DNA from: Afipia sp. 1NLS2
GTDB taxonomy: Bacteria > Pseudomonadota > Alphaproteobacteria > Rhizobiales > Xanthobacteraceae
Assembly: GCF_000178995.1 (NCBI RefSeq)
Contig: NZ_ADVZ01000006.1
Coordinates: 62,001 to 126,000 of the forward strand
Direction: 5' to 3'
Length of the DNA stretch: 64,000 bases
Shown here: positions 1-7,891 of the stretch, in pieces
Numbering within the stretch: the stretch's first letter is position 1
Layout: each line of letters starts with the position of its first letter
Program-made: the position numbers and the translations under genes
The notes under the pieces: generated by a model
Seen by the model: the letters and a program-made list of their open reading frames with translations, nothing else
The model's database searches: none
What the model was told of the DNA's origin: nothing

Positions 1-580
1 CCGCCTCCTCCATGCTTATCGCCAATCCCGTCTTGCGGATGGATTCCATCTTCTGCAATAGCGCGGCGGTGGATGTAATGGTCGCTCGGGTGACGGACCT
101 CAAACGAGGTTTATTCAATAGGCCCGCAGTCTGTTCTGAAGGCAGATATGCTAGCAAAACCCGTCCAGCAGCCCCCGCGTAAAGCGGCTTTGTCCCTCCC
201 TTCTCAGGCGCAGCCTTGAGTTCGTGCGTCCCTAGAGCCACCTCAATCGTGAGACGGTGTTCTCCACTCGGGACTACAAGCGTGACAGTCTCGCGCGTCT
301 TGTCGCGGAGCGTTTCCATCACAGGCCGTGCATTGCGAACCAATTCTTCATAGGCCCCAACTCCCCGAGTCAGCCGCAACAAACCGTCACCGATGAAATA
401 CCGGGTGGATTGTTCATCCTGCCGAGCAAACTGCGAGTCCACCAGAGTCTGTAAAATCCGGTAGGTCGTTGCTTTGCTGAGTCCGACCCTGCGCGAGGCT
501 TCGCTGAGGGAGAGCCCCTCGGGCTCACCGCCGATATGGATCAGAATTTCGGCCGCGCGTCTTACTGAACGTGTCTCCAA
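1..580 (-). CDS. IclR-family transcriptional regulator (C-terminus cut by window edge)
   Basis: The reverse strand reads 193 codons with no stop. An N-terminal winged helix-turn-helix (SLSEASRRVGLSKATTYRIL, about residues 24-43) is followed by the start of an IclR ligand-binding domain (TKPLYAGAAGRVLLAYLP). The start is TTG at 580: a stop lies in frame just upstream and GGAGG sits 7-8 bases before the TTG. The gene diverges from the binding protein at 752 and probably controls it and the BKACE gene, as IclR regulators of catabolic genes commonly do. The effector is unknown. The C-terminal part lies outside the window. Confidence 0.9.
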   Translation of the reverse strand, partial: METRSVRRAAEILIHIGGEPEGLSLSEASRRVGLSKATTYRILQTLVDSQFARQDEQSTRYFIGDGLLRLTRGVGAYEELVRNARPVMETLRDKTRETVTLVVPSGEHRLTIEVALGTHELKAAPEKGGTKPLYAGAAGRVLLAYLPSEQTAGLLNKPRLRSVTRATITSTAALLQKMESIRKTGLAISMEEA

Positions 581-595
581 TTATCCCCTCCATTA

Positions 596-612
596 GGTTC
601 ACCTGATGAACC
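596..612. promoter_or_regulatory. Candidate IclR operator, inverted repeat
   Basis: GGTTC-N7-GAACC is a perfect 5-bp inverted repeat just upstream of the IclR start. TGATGAACC, its right half, recurs as TAATGAACC before the divergent gene. TTAGGTTC at 593-600 is the reverse complement of GAACCTAA at 702-709. Its position in the divergent intergenic region fits an autoregulatory operator. Binding is inferred. Confidence 0.45.
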
Positions 613-701
613 AGATCAAAATTCACTAACGAACGCCAGCCCGATTGTCACAGAGGAGGCTATTGACAGATTTTAAGTGATCTTCCACTGTTTCGACAGA
701 A

Positions 702-727
702 GAACCTAACGTTTCGTCTAATGAACC
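702..727. promoter_or_regulatory. Second candidate IclR half-site pair upstream of the binding-protein gene
   Basis: GAACCTAA (702-709) and TAATGAACC (719-727) repeat the half-sites seen at 593-612 and lie 25 bases before the ATG at 752. A TTGACA hexamer at 663-668 could be a -35 element, but no good -10 follows at normal spacing. The repeat of the same words at both ends of the divergent region supports a shared regulator. Confidence 0.4.
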
Positions 728-751
728 GCCTTACTCTGAGAGGATCTGAGT

Positions 752-1810
752 ATGAGAAATAGGAAGCAAGCGTCAAAAGTTCGATTTGTCTTCGGAAGGT
801 TCATCGCGGTCTGTTTGATCGGAGGGGCCGCTGGTGTTCTTGGTTCTGTTGCGGCCGCCGCAGAGAAGAGCGAGCTGGTCATCGCCCAACAAAGCGGCGT
901 TGGCTACATCCCGATGATGATCGCGGAGAGGCGCCACCTCATTCAAAAGCATGCCCAGAATGAAGGTCTCGGGGAGATTTCAGTCAAGTTCGTAAGCCTC
1001 GGCGGCGGCTCGGCGATGAACACATCGCTCCTGTCTCAGTCGCTCGACATTGCTGCAGGCGGCCTCTCACCCGCTTTGCTTCTCTGGGATAAGACAAACG
1101 GCGCGGCAAAGTTAGCTGCCGCCGTGAGCACGATGCCCGAGAAACTGACAATCCGAAATGAGAAGGTGCGCACGATCGCTGATCTGGGATCGGGCGACAA
1201 GATCGCGCTGCCCGCGGTCAAGGTTTCGGATCAAGCGAGATTCCTGCAAATGGCTGCGGCCAAGATGTACGGAATTACTGAATACGCCAGGCTCGACAGG
1301 TTCACGGTCAGTCTGTCTCATCCGGACGGCTTCGCTGCTATTTCCTCAAATCAGGGAATCAATGGGCACTTCACGGTATCTCCATATCAGGAGATGGAGC
1401 AGAAACTGCCGGGCGCACACACGATCCTGTCTTCATATGAAGTCATGGGCGGCCCTATCACAGCGACTGTATATTGGACGACCTCGCAATTCCGCGATGC
1501 CAATCCCAAGCTCTATCGAGCCTTTTTGGCTGGCCTCAATGAAGGGATCGAAATCGCGAATAGAGATAAGCTGGCGGCTGCCGAATTATATGTCGAGTAT
1601 GCCAAGTCAAAGCTCTCGGCTGCCGAGATTCACCGCATCATCTCGGATCCTGATTTTTATTACTCTCTGAAGCCTCACAACGTCGAGCGGTTTGCCGAAT
1701 TCTTGAACAGCATCGGCGTCCTTAAGAGGCAAGCCACCACCGAAGATATGTTTTTCCCCGAAGTGTTCAGGATGCTTGCGGAAAAGCCCCCTGCTCGCTC
1801 TGAGCGCTAA
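752..1810 (+). CDS. ABC transporter periplasmic substrate-binding protein (NitT/TauT/SsuA type)
   Basis: The 352-aa protein has a Sec signal peptide with a hydrophobic stretch at about residues 16-36, likely cleaved near VAAAA-EKSE. The mature part begins LVIAQQSGVGYIPMMIAE, typical of the SsuA/TauA/THI5-like binding-protein fold, and keeps the family's GGGSAMNTSLLSQSLDIAAGG ligand-loop pattern. ATG at 752 follows GAGAGG. It should bind a small organic or aminated acid in the periplasm. No permease or ATPase gene lies beside it in the window, so its partners must be elsewhere. It precedes the BKACE enzyme by 36 bases and is probably co-transcribed with it. Confidence 0.85.
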   Translation: MRNRKQASKVRFVFGRFIAVCLIGGAAGVLGSVAAAAEKSELVIAQQSGVGYIPMMIAERRHLIQKHAQNEGLGEISVKFVSLGGGSAMNTSLLSQSLDIAAGGLSPALLLWDKTNGAAKLAAAVSTMPEKLTIRNEKVRTIADLGSGDKIALPAVKVSDQARFLQMAAAKMYGITEYARLDRFTVSLSHPDGFAAISSNQGINGHFTVSPYQEMEQKLPGAHTILSSYEVMGGPITATVYWTTSQFRDANPKLYRAFLAGLNEGIEIANRDKLAAAELYVEYAKSKLSAAEIHRIISDPDFYYSLKPHNVERFAEFLNSIGVLKRQATTEDMFFPEVFRMLAEKPPARSER

Positions 1811-1846
1811 ACAATTCCCTCCAACCAATAACCATCGGAGCATGGC

Positions 1847-2875
1847 ATGACGAAGTCTCCTCTAACCGGAATGGAACTCGTTTCGGAGTTCACACCGGAG
1901 CGCGTGGCGCAGCACTTCCCTGTAGACAGCGAAGAAAGAATTATGACGATGGCCAAGCCGGTCATCATCGAGAGCGCATGTCCTGGTTGGCAAATTGGTG
2001 GGGACCGGTTTCCAGCCGTTCCGATCAGCATAGACGATCAGATTCGCGAGACAGTCGACTCAATCCGTGAAGGCGCTGCGATTGTTCACATGCATCCCCG
2101 CGATCCTAAAACGGGAAATGCGCAGGCCAATCCAAAATTGTTGGCCCAAATTCTGGGAGCAGTGTTTGACGAGGTCGGCGATTTCGTCACGCTGTCTCAT
2201 ACATGGGCAGCGCACCAGCAGGTTGACTACGTCTGTGAGACGCAGGAGCTTCTCGAACTGGGGAACGGCAACAAATACTGTCAAGGCAGTGTCGTGCTGC
2301 GAGCCGGGCATCTCAGCGCTACGGGTACCTTCCATCCTGCGCAAAATGTAATCGATGGCGTAAAATGGCTCGAAGAGCACGACATCAAGCCGATTTTCCA
2401 GCTCTACGACACGTATGTGATGTGGGACTTCAAGCACAAAATATTGGACAAAGGCATTGCGAAAAAGCGGCCTTTTATTTTCAACCTGCATCTCGGCAAA
2501 CATCACTCTCACACGATCCACAAAGACCCGTGGTCATATCTTCAGTTGATCACCAACTACAACATGGTGGCGGCGACCGAACCTGATTCGATCATCGGAG
2601 TTTATCCGGGAGGAAGAAACTGGCTGCCGATCGTGGTGATGGGCCTCTTGATGGGCACACAACTGATCCGAGTCGGCATTGAAGACTGCTACTGGGTTTA
2701 CCCTCACAAGGATGAAATCATCCGGAAGAACTCGGAGATGGTAAGACTGGTTCGGGAAATCGCGGAACGTCTCGGGCGCCGCGTCGTGACGGACCCGAAC
2801 GAGGCTCGGCAGATCTTGGGGCTGAAACTTACCTCGCCCATGGGATCGCGTAAGGTGGCTGAGGTATCGGTCTAA
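1847..2875 (+). CDS. BKACE-family (DUF849) beta-keto acid cleavage enzyme
   Basis: At 342 aa the protein matches the BKACE (3-keto-5-aminohexanoate cleavage) family, which condenses a beta-keto acid with acetyl-CoA to give acetoacetate and a CoA ester on a TIM barrel with a bound divalent metal. Visible signatures are KPVIIESACPGWQIGGDRFP at about 37-56 and the metal-binding His-x-His in AAIVHMHPRDPKTG (H81, H83). The actual substrate cannot be read from sequence. The N-terminus is about 30 residues longer than usual. An internal ATG at 1943 or 1949 is a possible start, but the ATG at 1847 has GGAG at good spacing. Pairing with a binding protein suggests uptake and degradation of the same compound. 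Confidence 0.85.
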   Translation: MTKSPLTGMELVSEFTPERVAQHFPVDSEERIMTMAKPVIIESACPGWQIGGDRFPAVPISIDDQIRETVDSIREGAAIVHMHPRDPKTGNAQANPKLLAQILGAVFDEVGDFVTLSHTWAAHQQVDYVCETQELLELGNGNKYCQGSVVLRAGHLSATGTFHPAQNVIDGVKWLEEHDIKPIFQLYDTYVMWDFKHKILDKGIAKKRPFIFNLHLGKHHSHTIHKDPWSYLQLITNYNMVAATEPDSIIGVYPGGRNWLPIVVMGLLMGTQLIRVGIEDCYWVYPHKDEIIRKNSEMVRLVREIAERLGRRVVTDPNEARQILGLKLTSPMGSRKVAEVSV

Positions 2876-3020
2876 GGACAGGATGCTACAATCACGCTCC
2901 ATTCCACCTCTGCCCTCATTAGAGCTTGCAAAACAGAACTAGTTTAACGAGGAAAAGAAGGTTTCTGGTTCATCATCGCTATTTAACCAGCGGAGGTGAG
3001 CCAGAAATTCTCCTGCTGTT

Positions 3021-3040
3021 AAGCGAAGTTGAGTTCGCTT
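3021..3040. repeat. Inverted repeat, 7-bp arms
   Basis: AAGCGAA-GTTGAG-TTCGCTT is a perfect hairpin directly next to a second, longer one. It lies 3' of both the BKACE gene and the convergent recombinase gene. It may be a terminator or part of a recombination site. Confidence 0.55.
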
Positions 3041-3068
3041 TAAAACATAAACGCTGGTTTATGTTTTA
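3041..3068. repeat. Inverted repeat, 11-bp perfect arms, at recombinase 3' end
   Basis: TAAAACATAAA-CGCTGG-TTTATGTTTTA is a perfect AT-rich palindrome. Its right end contains the stop codon of the minus-strand serine recombinase. The low GC of the stem is unusual for a rho-independent terminator. It could be a recombinase crossover or element-end sequence. Confidence 0.6.
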
Positions 3069-3638
3069 TGATTCTGTCGATTCCCGTGGATGCGGAATGT
3101 ATTTATAGAGCGTTCCGTCCGACACGCCGAGCTGATCCGCTATTTCCTTAATGGTCATCGACCCGTCTCGGATCATGGCCCCTGCCGCAATGATCATATT
3201 CTCTGACATCACGCGCGGTCGTCCTCCTCGCCGCCCCCTAGCTTTCGCGGCAGCTAACCCCGCGATCGTTCGTTCGCGAATGATACTTCGTTCGAATTCT
3301 GTCAGCGCGCCAAAGATATGAAACACGAGTTTTCCTGTCGGGGTGGTTGTATCGATTGCCTCGGTCAGGGAGCGAAATCCGCAACCTAACCGCTCAAGCC
3401 TATCAATCGTGATGATCAGCTGTCGGATTGATCTGGCGAGGCGGTCGAGCTTCCAAACAGTCAAAGTGTCACCGGGGCGAAGATAATCGAGTGCCGCCGC
3501 CAATTGAGGTCTGTCAGTCTTCGCGCCAGATGCGGTTTCGATGAAAACCCGATGGGCACCTGCTGATTTGAGAGCATCAATTTGTAGATCGGGCGTTTGG
3601 TCTGCTGTGGAGACGCGCGCGTAACCGATGATGCTCAT
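3066..3638 (-). CDS. Serine recombinase (resolvase/invertase family)
   Basis: The 190-aa protein begins IIGYARVSTADQ with the catalytic serine at residue 10, as in Tn3-type resolvases and Hin/Pin invertases. It continues with the active-site block TLTVWKLDRLARSIRQL, the dimer-helix region GALTEFERSIIRERT and a C-terminal helix-turn-helix (TIKEIADQLGVSDGTLYKYI). It is full length for the family. Resolvase and invertase roles cannot be separated from sequence, and no transposase or invertible segment is evident nearby. It supports the view that the left 11 kb is mobile DNA. Confidence 0.93.
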   Translation of the reverse strand: MSIIGYARVSTADQTPDLQIDALKSAGAHRVFIETASGAKTDRPQLAAALDYLRPGDTLTVWKLDRLARSIRQLIITIDRLERLGCGFRSLTEAIDTTTPTGKLVFHIFGALTEFERSIIRERTIAGLAAAKARGRRGGRPRVMSENMIIAAGAMIRDGSMTIKEIADQLGVSDGTLYKYIPHPRESTES

Positions 3639-3835
3639 CAGGGCTCCGAAAAACGTGCCCAGTATATGTTATTTTAGGAATAATTTCCAGATATAGTTTT
3701 TAGAGCTAGTTTCGCCGATGAAATTGGAGGTCGCAGCCAATCCAGGACGGCTCTAAGAAACGAACGTTTTATTGAAGACCGCATTGCACCGATATCGTCA
3801 TCGATCGACTTGTGCATACAAGTATTACAATTCAA

Positions 3836-4609
3836 TCAGGTCCCACTGATCTGACGACGAGCTTCATCAGCGATGGGATGCAAACTCTCCTCGGTTTTTG
3901 CTCCGACAAGACTGTATCCGATGCCTTGATTAGCCCAGGCGTACCCTTGGGCACCCTTTCCTGATACTGCGGCCATCGGCGTATCGCGTGCATCCGCCAT
4001 TGTCCGCGCCAGCATTGCCAAGCGTGATCCTCTGCCGTCATCATAAAGAAGGAGAACTGCCGGTCCTTCCGATGTCGCTACCACACGCCCTCCAAGATAA
4101 TCGTATCCTGATTTAGACAGATCAGGAATTGTCAGCGTGCGGCCAAGGAAGCGTGAGACCCAGTTGATCAATTGCGCGCTTTCACCGGCTCGCATTTCGA
4201 CCGGCCGAATGTGATCCGTCGCGAAGACCGAATAACTCTCCGATGCTTCTCGTCCGAGCGCAAAGATGCCTTTGGGGATAGAAGATTCGGCCCCTCGGAA
4301 CACCCACCCACCGATGCCTCCGACTGCCATGAATGCCAGCGCGGCGGCAACCGCTGCGACATGCGAAATCCGGAAGGGCTGACGCTGTCGACGGATCAAG
4401 CGCAAAACATTCAATTGCGAGGGTATCGGCTCTTCCGCAATCGGCGCCAGTGCCGCTCGAAGCCAATCCCGCTGGTCTGCATAACGAGTGATCCGCGCAA
4501 GAACTTCGGGGTGCGCGTCGAGATAGGCATGAACCTCGGCGTGCCGCTTTGCATCAAGCGCGTGGTCGACAAAGCCATGAAGGTCGTCTTCTGTGATGGG
4601 CCGATTCAT
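3836..4609 (-). CDS. Membrane-anchored anti-sigma factor of the adjacent ECF sigma
   Basis: The 257-aa protein has a short cytoplasmic N-terminal domain (EDDLHGFVDHALDAKRHAEV), one predicted transmembrane helix at about 82-104, and a periplasmic domain of about 150 residues. This matches the layout of RskA/RseA-like anti-sigma factors. It contains no cysteine, so it is not a zinc-binding ZAS (HxxxCxxC) type. Its start overlaps the sigma stop codon by 4 bases (ATGA), the usual translational coupling of sigma and anti-sigma. The sensed signal is unknown, but the upstream operon genes suggest an envelope or metal cue. Confidence 0.85.
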   Translation of the reverse strand: MNRPITEDDLHGFVDHALDAKRHAEVHAYLDAHPEVLARITRYADQRDWLRAALAPIAEEPIPSQLNVLRLIRRQRQPFRISHVAAVAAALAFMAVGGIGGWVFRGAESSIPKGIFALGREASESYSVFATDHIRPVEMRAGESAQLINWVSRFLGRTLTIPDLSKSGYDYLGGRVVATSEGPAVLLLYDDGRGSRLAMLARTMADARDTPMAAVSGKGAQGYAWANQGIGYSLVGAKTEESLHPIADEARRQISGT

Positions 4610-5130
4610 TTTACTCTCCGGAGGTGGCCGCTCGCCAGGCGCGACACGCCATCAGACTCCATTTCATTCGCTAGGCGTTCGCGAGCTCTCGAAAGACGGG
4701 ACATGACAGTCCCAATCGGAATGTCGAGAACGCGGGCCGTATCGGCGTAGGACAGGTCTTCCACGCCGACAAGGAGAAGAACCGCACGTTGGTCTTCCGG
4801 TAAGCGCACGAGCACTTTCAGAAGCTCTCGGTAGCGCATTCCGTTTTCCTGCGATGGCGCAGACGCAAATGCGTCTTCCGCAACCTCGTCAATTGATAGA
4901 TGAGAAGGGGCATTTATCCGCTTCAGACTCGTCATCGCCAGATTATGAAGAATGGCAAATACCCATGCTCGGGTATCGCGATCTGTTCGGCGCTGATCCC
5001 AATGACTCACCACCCGCTCAAGGGCATCCTGAACGAGATCGTCGGCCCGCACCTGGTCACGCAGCAGCGCGCGCGCATAGCGGCGCAAGGCGGGCAGCAG
5101 TGGTTCGATCAGTTGAAGAATATCGCTCAT
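4606..5130 (-). CDS. ECF-type RNA polymerase sigma factor
   Basis: The 174-aa protein has sigma region 2 (RYARALLRDQVRADDLVQDA, about 17-36) and region 4 with a helix-turn-helix (LSYADTARVLDIPIGTVMSR), separated by a short linker. This is the two-domain plan and length of group IV sigma factors. It follows the propeller gene by 59 bases and precedes its anti-sigma with a 4-base overlap. It probably directs transcription of this operon. A candidate ECF promoter is present upstream of the DUF305 gene. Confidence 0.93.
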   Translation of the reverse strand: MSDILQLIEPLLPALRRYARALLRDQVRADDLVQDALERVVSHWDQRRTDRDTRAWVFAILHNLAMTSLKRINAPSHLSIDEVAEDAFASAPSQENGMRYRELLKVLVRLPEDQRAVLLLVGVEDLSYADTARVLDIPIGTVMSRLSRARERLANEMESDGVSRLASGHLRRVK

Positions 5131-5189
5131 GACAGGATTTCTGTTCCAATCGAAATTGCGGGGCTACTGGTGGCAACCCCGCAATTTTG

Positions 5190-6644
5190 TCAGCGCACCT
5201 GAGACTGCACAACATTGCCGGGTTGTGTGACTGAGCCTTCGGTGATCACGAGATAACGCCGTCCGCTTTTGTTCTTACTTTGCACGATCTGACGAATCGG
5301 ACCTATGGCATTAACGATTGCGGAACCGGCGGGATTGGTCATGAAAGACGCCAATGGCTGCAGCATTCCCTTGCCATCTGCCTTCTCCGCGAGCGCAAGA
5401 ACATAAGGCTTCTTTGGTTCTAACCCCGTGACGGAAGCCTGCAGTACCTGAACCAGTCCCTGATCGAACAATGACACATTGGTGGCGGTCTTTTCTCCAT
5501 CCTTGCCACCCTTGGCCAATGACAAATGTGCGATTTGTCCGGCGAGGCCGAGAGGTTGAAGATTGGCCGTTCCATCGCCTTCTGGGACCGCACCGGGCAC
5601 GTAAGTAATGGCTTGCGGCGCCTGGCCGATCGGAACGTTGGCAATCACCTTGTTGGTAAGCGTGTCGATCGCTGCCAGCGCATCGGCGTTCTCCAGTCCC
5701 ACATAGATGCGACTACCATCGCCGGAAGGCCAGAGACCGTGCGGAAGGTTTCCGACAGGAATCGCGGCGACCTGCTTGAAATCGTCCGTGCGGAACACCT
5801 TCACTTCATTCAAGCCGCCGATCGTCACATAAGCAAATGTGCCGTTCGCATTATGTGCAAAATTGACGTGGTTGGTGGTCGGGCCGGTATCCAGTGTCGC
5901 AAGCACATTGAATGGCGGCTTCGCGTTGAAAACTTGAGTTTTGCCGATGTCTTTTAATGTGAACCAGACCTGCGACCCATCCGGCGTAGCCGCGATGTCC
6001 GGACAGAACGGGCTGGCCTGCTTTACTCGGGCAATGATCTGATGGTCGGCAACACTTATCACTTCCGTTTCAGGATTGAACGATGAGCATACATAGCCGT
6101 ATTTCCCATCAGGAGAGAAAATCTGCATGCCCGGCCCGTTTGGCGTTTTAATCCGAGTCTTTTCCTCGAACGTTTTGCCATCGAGAACCTGAACATAATC
6201 TTCACCACGCACAGTGACCCACACCTCACCGCCGTCAGGCGTGAAAAAAGCTTCGTGCGGTGAGCGCCCGAGATAAGTCGTGTGCTTTACGGTGTTGGTC
6301 GCGGTATCGATAAACGTCACCGAGTTCGAACCGATCGAGACTACGGCGAGGGTCTTGCGGTCCGGCGAGAAACCCATGCCATGTACCAGCACTTGCCCCC
6401 TGTACAGCGGACTGAGATTGCTCGGTTGAGGAGCGCCAAGACGAATGACACCGACAAGCTTGTTGGTCGCCGGGTCTGTCACCGACACTGTGTTGGAGAA
6501 TTGCTCGGCCGCATAGACACGATCGTGGCTGCTTACTGGAATATCCTTATCCGATGCCGCAAAGGGAGCCTGTCCCGCCCATGCGACGGGTGCGACCGCA
6601 AGGAATGTTGTTGCGAGAAGAGCCGAGAGATAATTGATTCGCAT
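5190..6644 (-). CDS. Periplasmic YVTN-family beta-propeller protein with extra C-terminal domain
   Basis: The 484-aa protein has a Sec signal peptide (residues 1-23, ending AWA). Its repeated blades carry the family pattern, for example SNTVSVTDPATNKLVGVIRL, SNSVTFIDTATNTVKHTTYL and ADALAAIDTLTNKVIANVPI. The propeller spans about residues 35-350. The final 120 or so residues (from about 365) have no blade repeats and look like a separate small domain. It lies 10 bases from the DUF305 gene stop, so the two exported proteins are surely co-expressed with the sigma/anti-sigma pair. Function is unknown; such propellers are often sensors or metal/redox-associated proteins. Confidence 0.85.
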   Translation of the reverse strand: MRINYLSALLATTFLAVAPVAWAGQAPFAASDKDIPVSSHDRVYAAEQFSNTVSVTDPATNKLVGVIRLGAPQPSNLSPLYRGQVLVHGMGFSPDRKTLAVVSIGSNSVTFIDTATNTVKHTTYLGRSPHEAFFTPDGGEVWVTVRGEDYVQVLDGKTFEEKTRIKTPNGPGMQIFSPDGKYGYVCSSFNPETEVISVADHQIIARVKQASPFCPDIAATPDGSQVWFTLKDIGKTQVFNAKPPFNVLATLDTGPTTNHVNFAHNANGTFAYVTIGGLNEVKVFRTDDFKQVAAIPVGNLPHGLWPSGDGSRIYVGLENADALAAIDTLTNKVIANVPIGQAPQAITYVPGAVPEGDGTANLQPLGLAGQIAHLSLAKGGKDGEKTATNVSLFDQGLVQVLQASVTGLEPKKPYVLALAEKADGKGMLQPLASFMTNPAGSAIVNAIGPIRQIVQSKNKSGRRYLVITEGSVTQPGNVVQSQVR

Positions 6645-6654
6645 CTTTCTGATC

Positions 6655-7173
6655 CTACTTCGGGTTTTTCATGTGGTTCATGGGCGACATCGACATGTTG
6701 TTATGGGGATTCGGCGGACTGCCTTTGGAGGCAGTGCCCGACGTGATTGGCGGCTCATCTATTGAGACTTGCGTCGGCACCGCACTTGACGGCGGCAATG
6801 GCTTGCCTATCGCCAAGTTCATCGCTGCGATTTCTTGCTGCTGCTCGACGATGATTTCTTGAGCAATACGGCGAAGCTGCTCATTCTTGCCGTAACGCAA
6901 TTCGGCGATTGCCATGTCGATTGCGCCCTGATGATGCGGAATCATCATTGCGGCAAAATCTGCATCAACGTCACCCGTGGGTTCCACGCTCATGCCGGCC
7001 ATCATCTTGTCCATGGCCGTATTATTCTCGGTGAGGAATGGAACCTCCTCGGGATATTTGGTAGAAGATGGCGCAGGGTTCGTCGATGGTTGTTCAGCGC
7101 GGGCGAATATTGGAACGCTGATTAAACAGGTAGTTGCGACAAGCGCTCCTGCCGTTGTATTGAATAAATTCAC
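6655..7173 (-). CDS. DUF305 protein with Met/His-rich C-terminal tail, exported
   Basis: The 172-aa protein starts at GTG 7173, with GGAGG 10 bases upstream. After a signal peptide (to about residue 27, ARA) comes the DUF305 ferritin-like helical core with FAAMMIPHHQGAIDMAIAEL and QEIIVEQQQEIAAM. The tail NPHNNMSMSPMNHMKNPK is rich in Met and His. Some DUF305 proteins are linked to copper handling in the periplasm, and the tail is compatible with Cu(I) binding, but this is inference. It is the first gene of a four-gene minus-strand operon. Confidence 0.85.
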   Translation of the reverse strand: MNLFNTTAGALVATTCLISVPIFARAEQPSTNPAPSSTKYPEEVPFLTENNTAMDKMMAGMSVEPTGDVDADFAAMMIPHHQGAIDMAIAELRYGKNEQLRRIAQEIIVEQQQEIAAMNLAIGKPLPPSSAVPTQVSIDEPPITSGTASKGSPPNPHNNMSMSPMNHMKNPK

Positions 7174-7210
7174 GGAAACTAGACCTCCATGCTGGTGGAC
7201 GCATGGGAGG

Positions 7211-7237
7211 TAGACTCGTCGGGTGTAGGATTATTCC
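7211..7237 (-). promoter_or_regulatory. Candidate ECF-type promoter for the DUF305 operon
   Basis: On the minus strand GGAAT is followed after 17 bases by GTCTA, close to the general ECF pattern of a GGAA-containing -35 and a GTC-containing -10. It lies about 40 bases before the GTG start at 7173. It would make the operon autoregulated by its own sigma factor. The match is by eye only. Confidence 0.35.
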
Positions 7238-7396
7238 GGGCATTGTGATTTTTTAATCTTTGCTGGCGCCCGCACCATTCGACACGGCAAACCAGCAAAG
7301 TCCGCTCGGGATCAATAGCAGACAAAAGACCGGTATGTGATCGCGGAAACAGGCTTTATTATTGATCTTCCTCAATCAGACCTGATGGAGGATCAA

Positions 7397-7813
7397 ATGA
7401 CTTCACTGAAATCTCTGAACTTTGCTGCACTGCCAAAGACGGACACCAATCCCGCGATCGAACGGCGCAATCGCACCATTACACGGCTTGAAGAACAAAA
7501 GCTCTTGCTCACCAATCCAAACTACGTCCGCAAGGTGCGGTCCTTTGCGAAGGTAGATGGCGTACGCAAGTCAGTCGAAAACGAGCAACGGGTCACGCCT
7601 TGGTGGCGCCGGCACATCGATGGCTCGTATCTTTTCTCAATTCGATCTGGCTCCAAATCAGTCGAATTTGAAAAAGGCAAAGCCGCAATTGCAGTGCCGT
7701 CGCTCGATAAGCTGCCTGCGGTAATCGATACATTGATTGCGGCGACGCGAACTGGCGAACTTGACGCTCAGTTGGCACAGGCTACGCGTCAACCACCAGT
7801 CAAGAAGCGCTGA
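7397..7813 (+). CDS. DUF6641-family protein, function unknown
   Basis: Start chosen at ATG 7397 because GGAGG lies 5 bases before it; the reading frame is open upstream to 7337, without a ribosome site. The 138-aa product has the DUF6641 pattern: RRNRTITRLEEQKLL near the N-terminus, then DGVRKSV, RVTPWWRR, IRSGSKSVEFEKGKAAI and TGELDAQLAQAT at the end. The family is small, soluble and uncharacterised. It stands alone, divergent from the DUF305 operon. Confidence 0.75.
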   Translation: MTSLKSLNFAALPKTDTNPAIERRNRTITRLEEQKLLLTNPNYVRKVRSFAKVDGVRKSVENEQRVTPWWRRHIDGSYLFSIRSGSKSVEFEKGKAAIAVPSLDKLPAVIDTLIAATRTGELDAQLAQATRQPPVKKR

Positions 7814-7891
7814 TTCTTAGGGAACAAGGGCGAACACATTATCGCGCCCTTGTTCCTGCTCACCGAATTTCGTCAGTACTTAGCTGTCACG

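Noticed and set aside
2926-3108. 60-codon frame running through the inverted repeats
   Set aside because: It crosses both palindromes and the recombinase 3' end; no support for coding.
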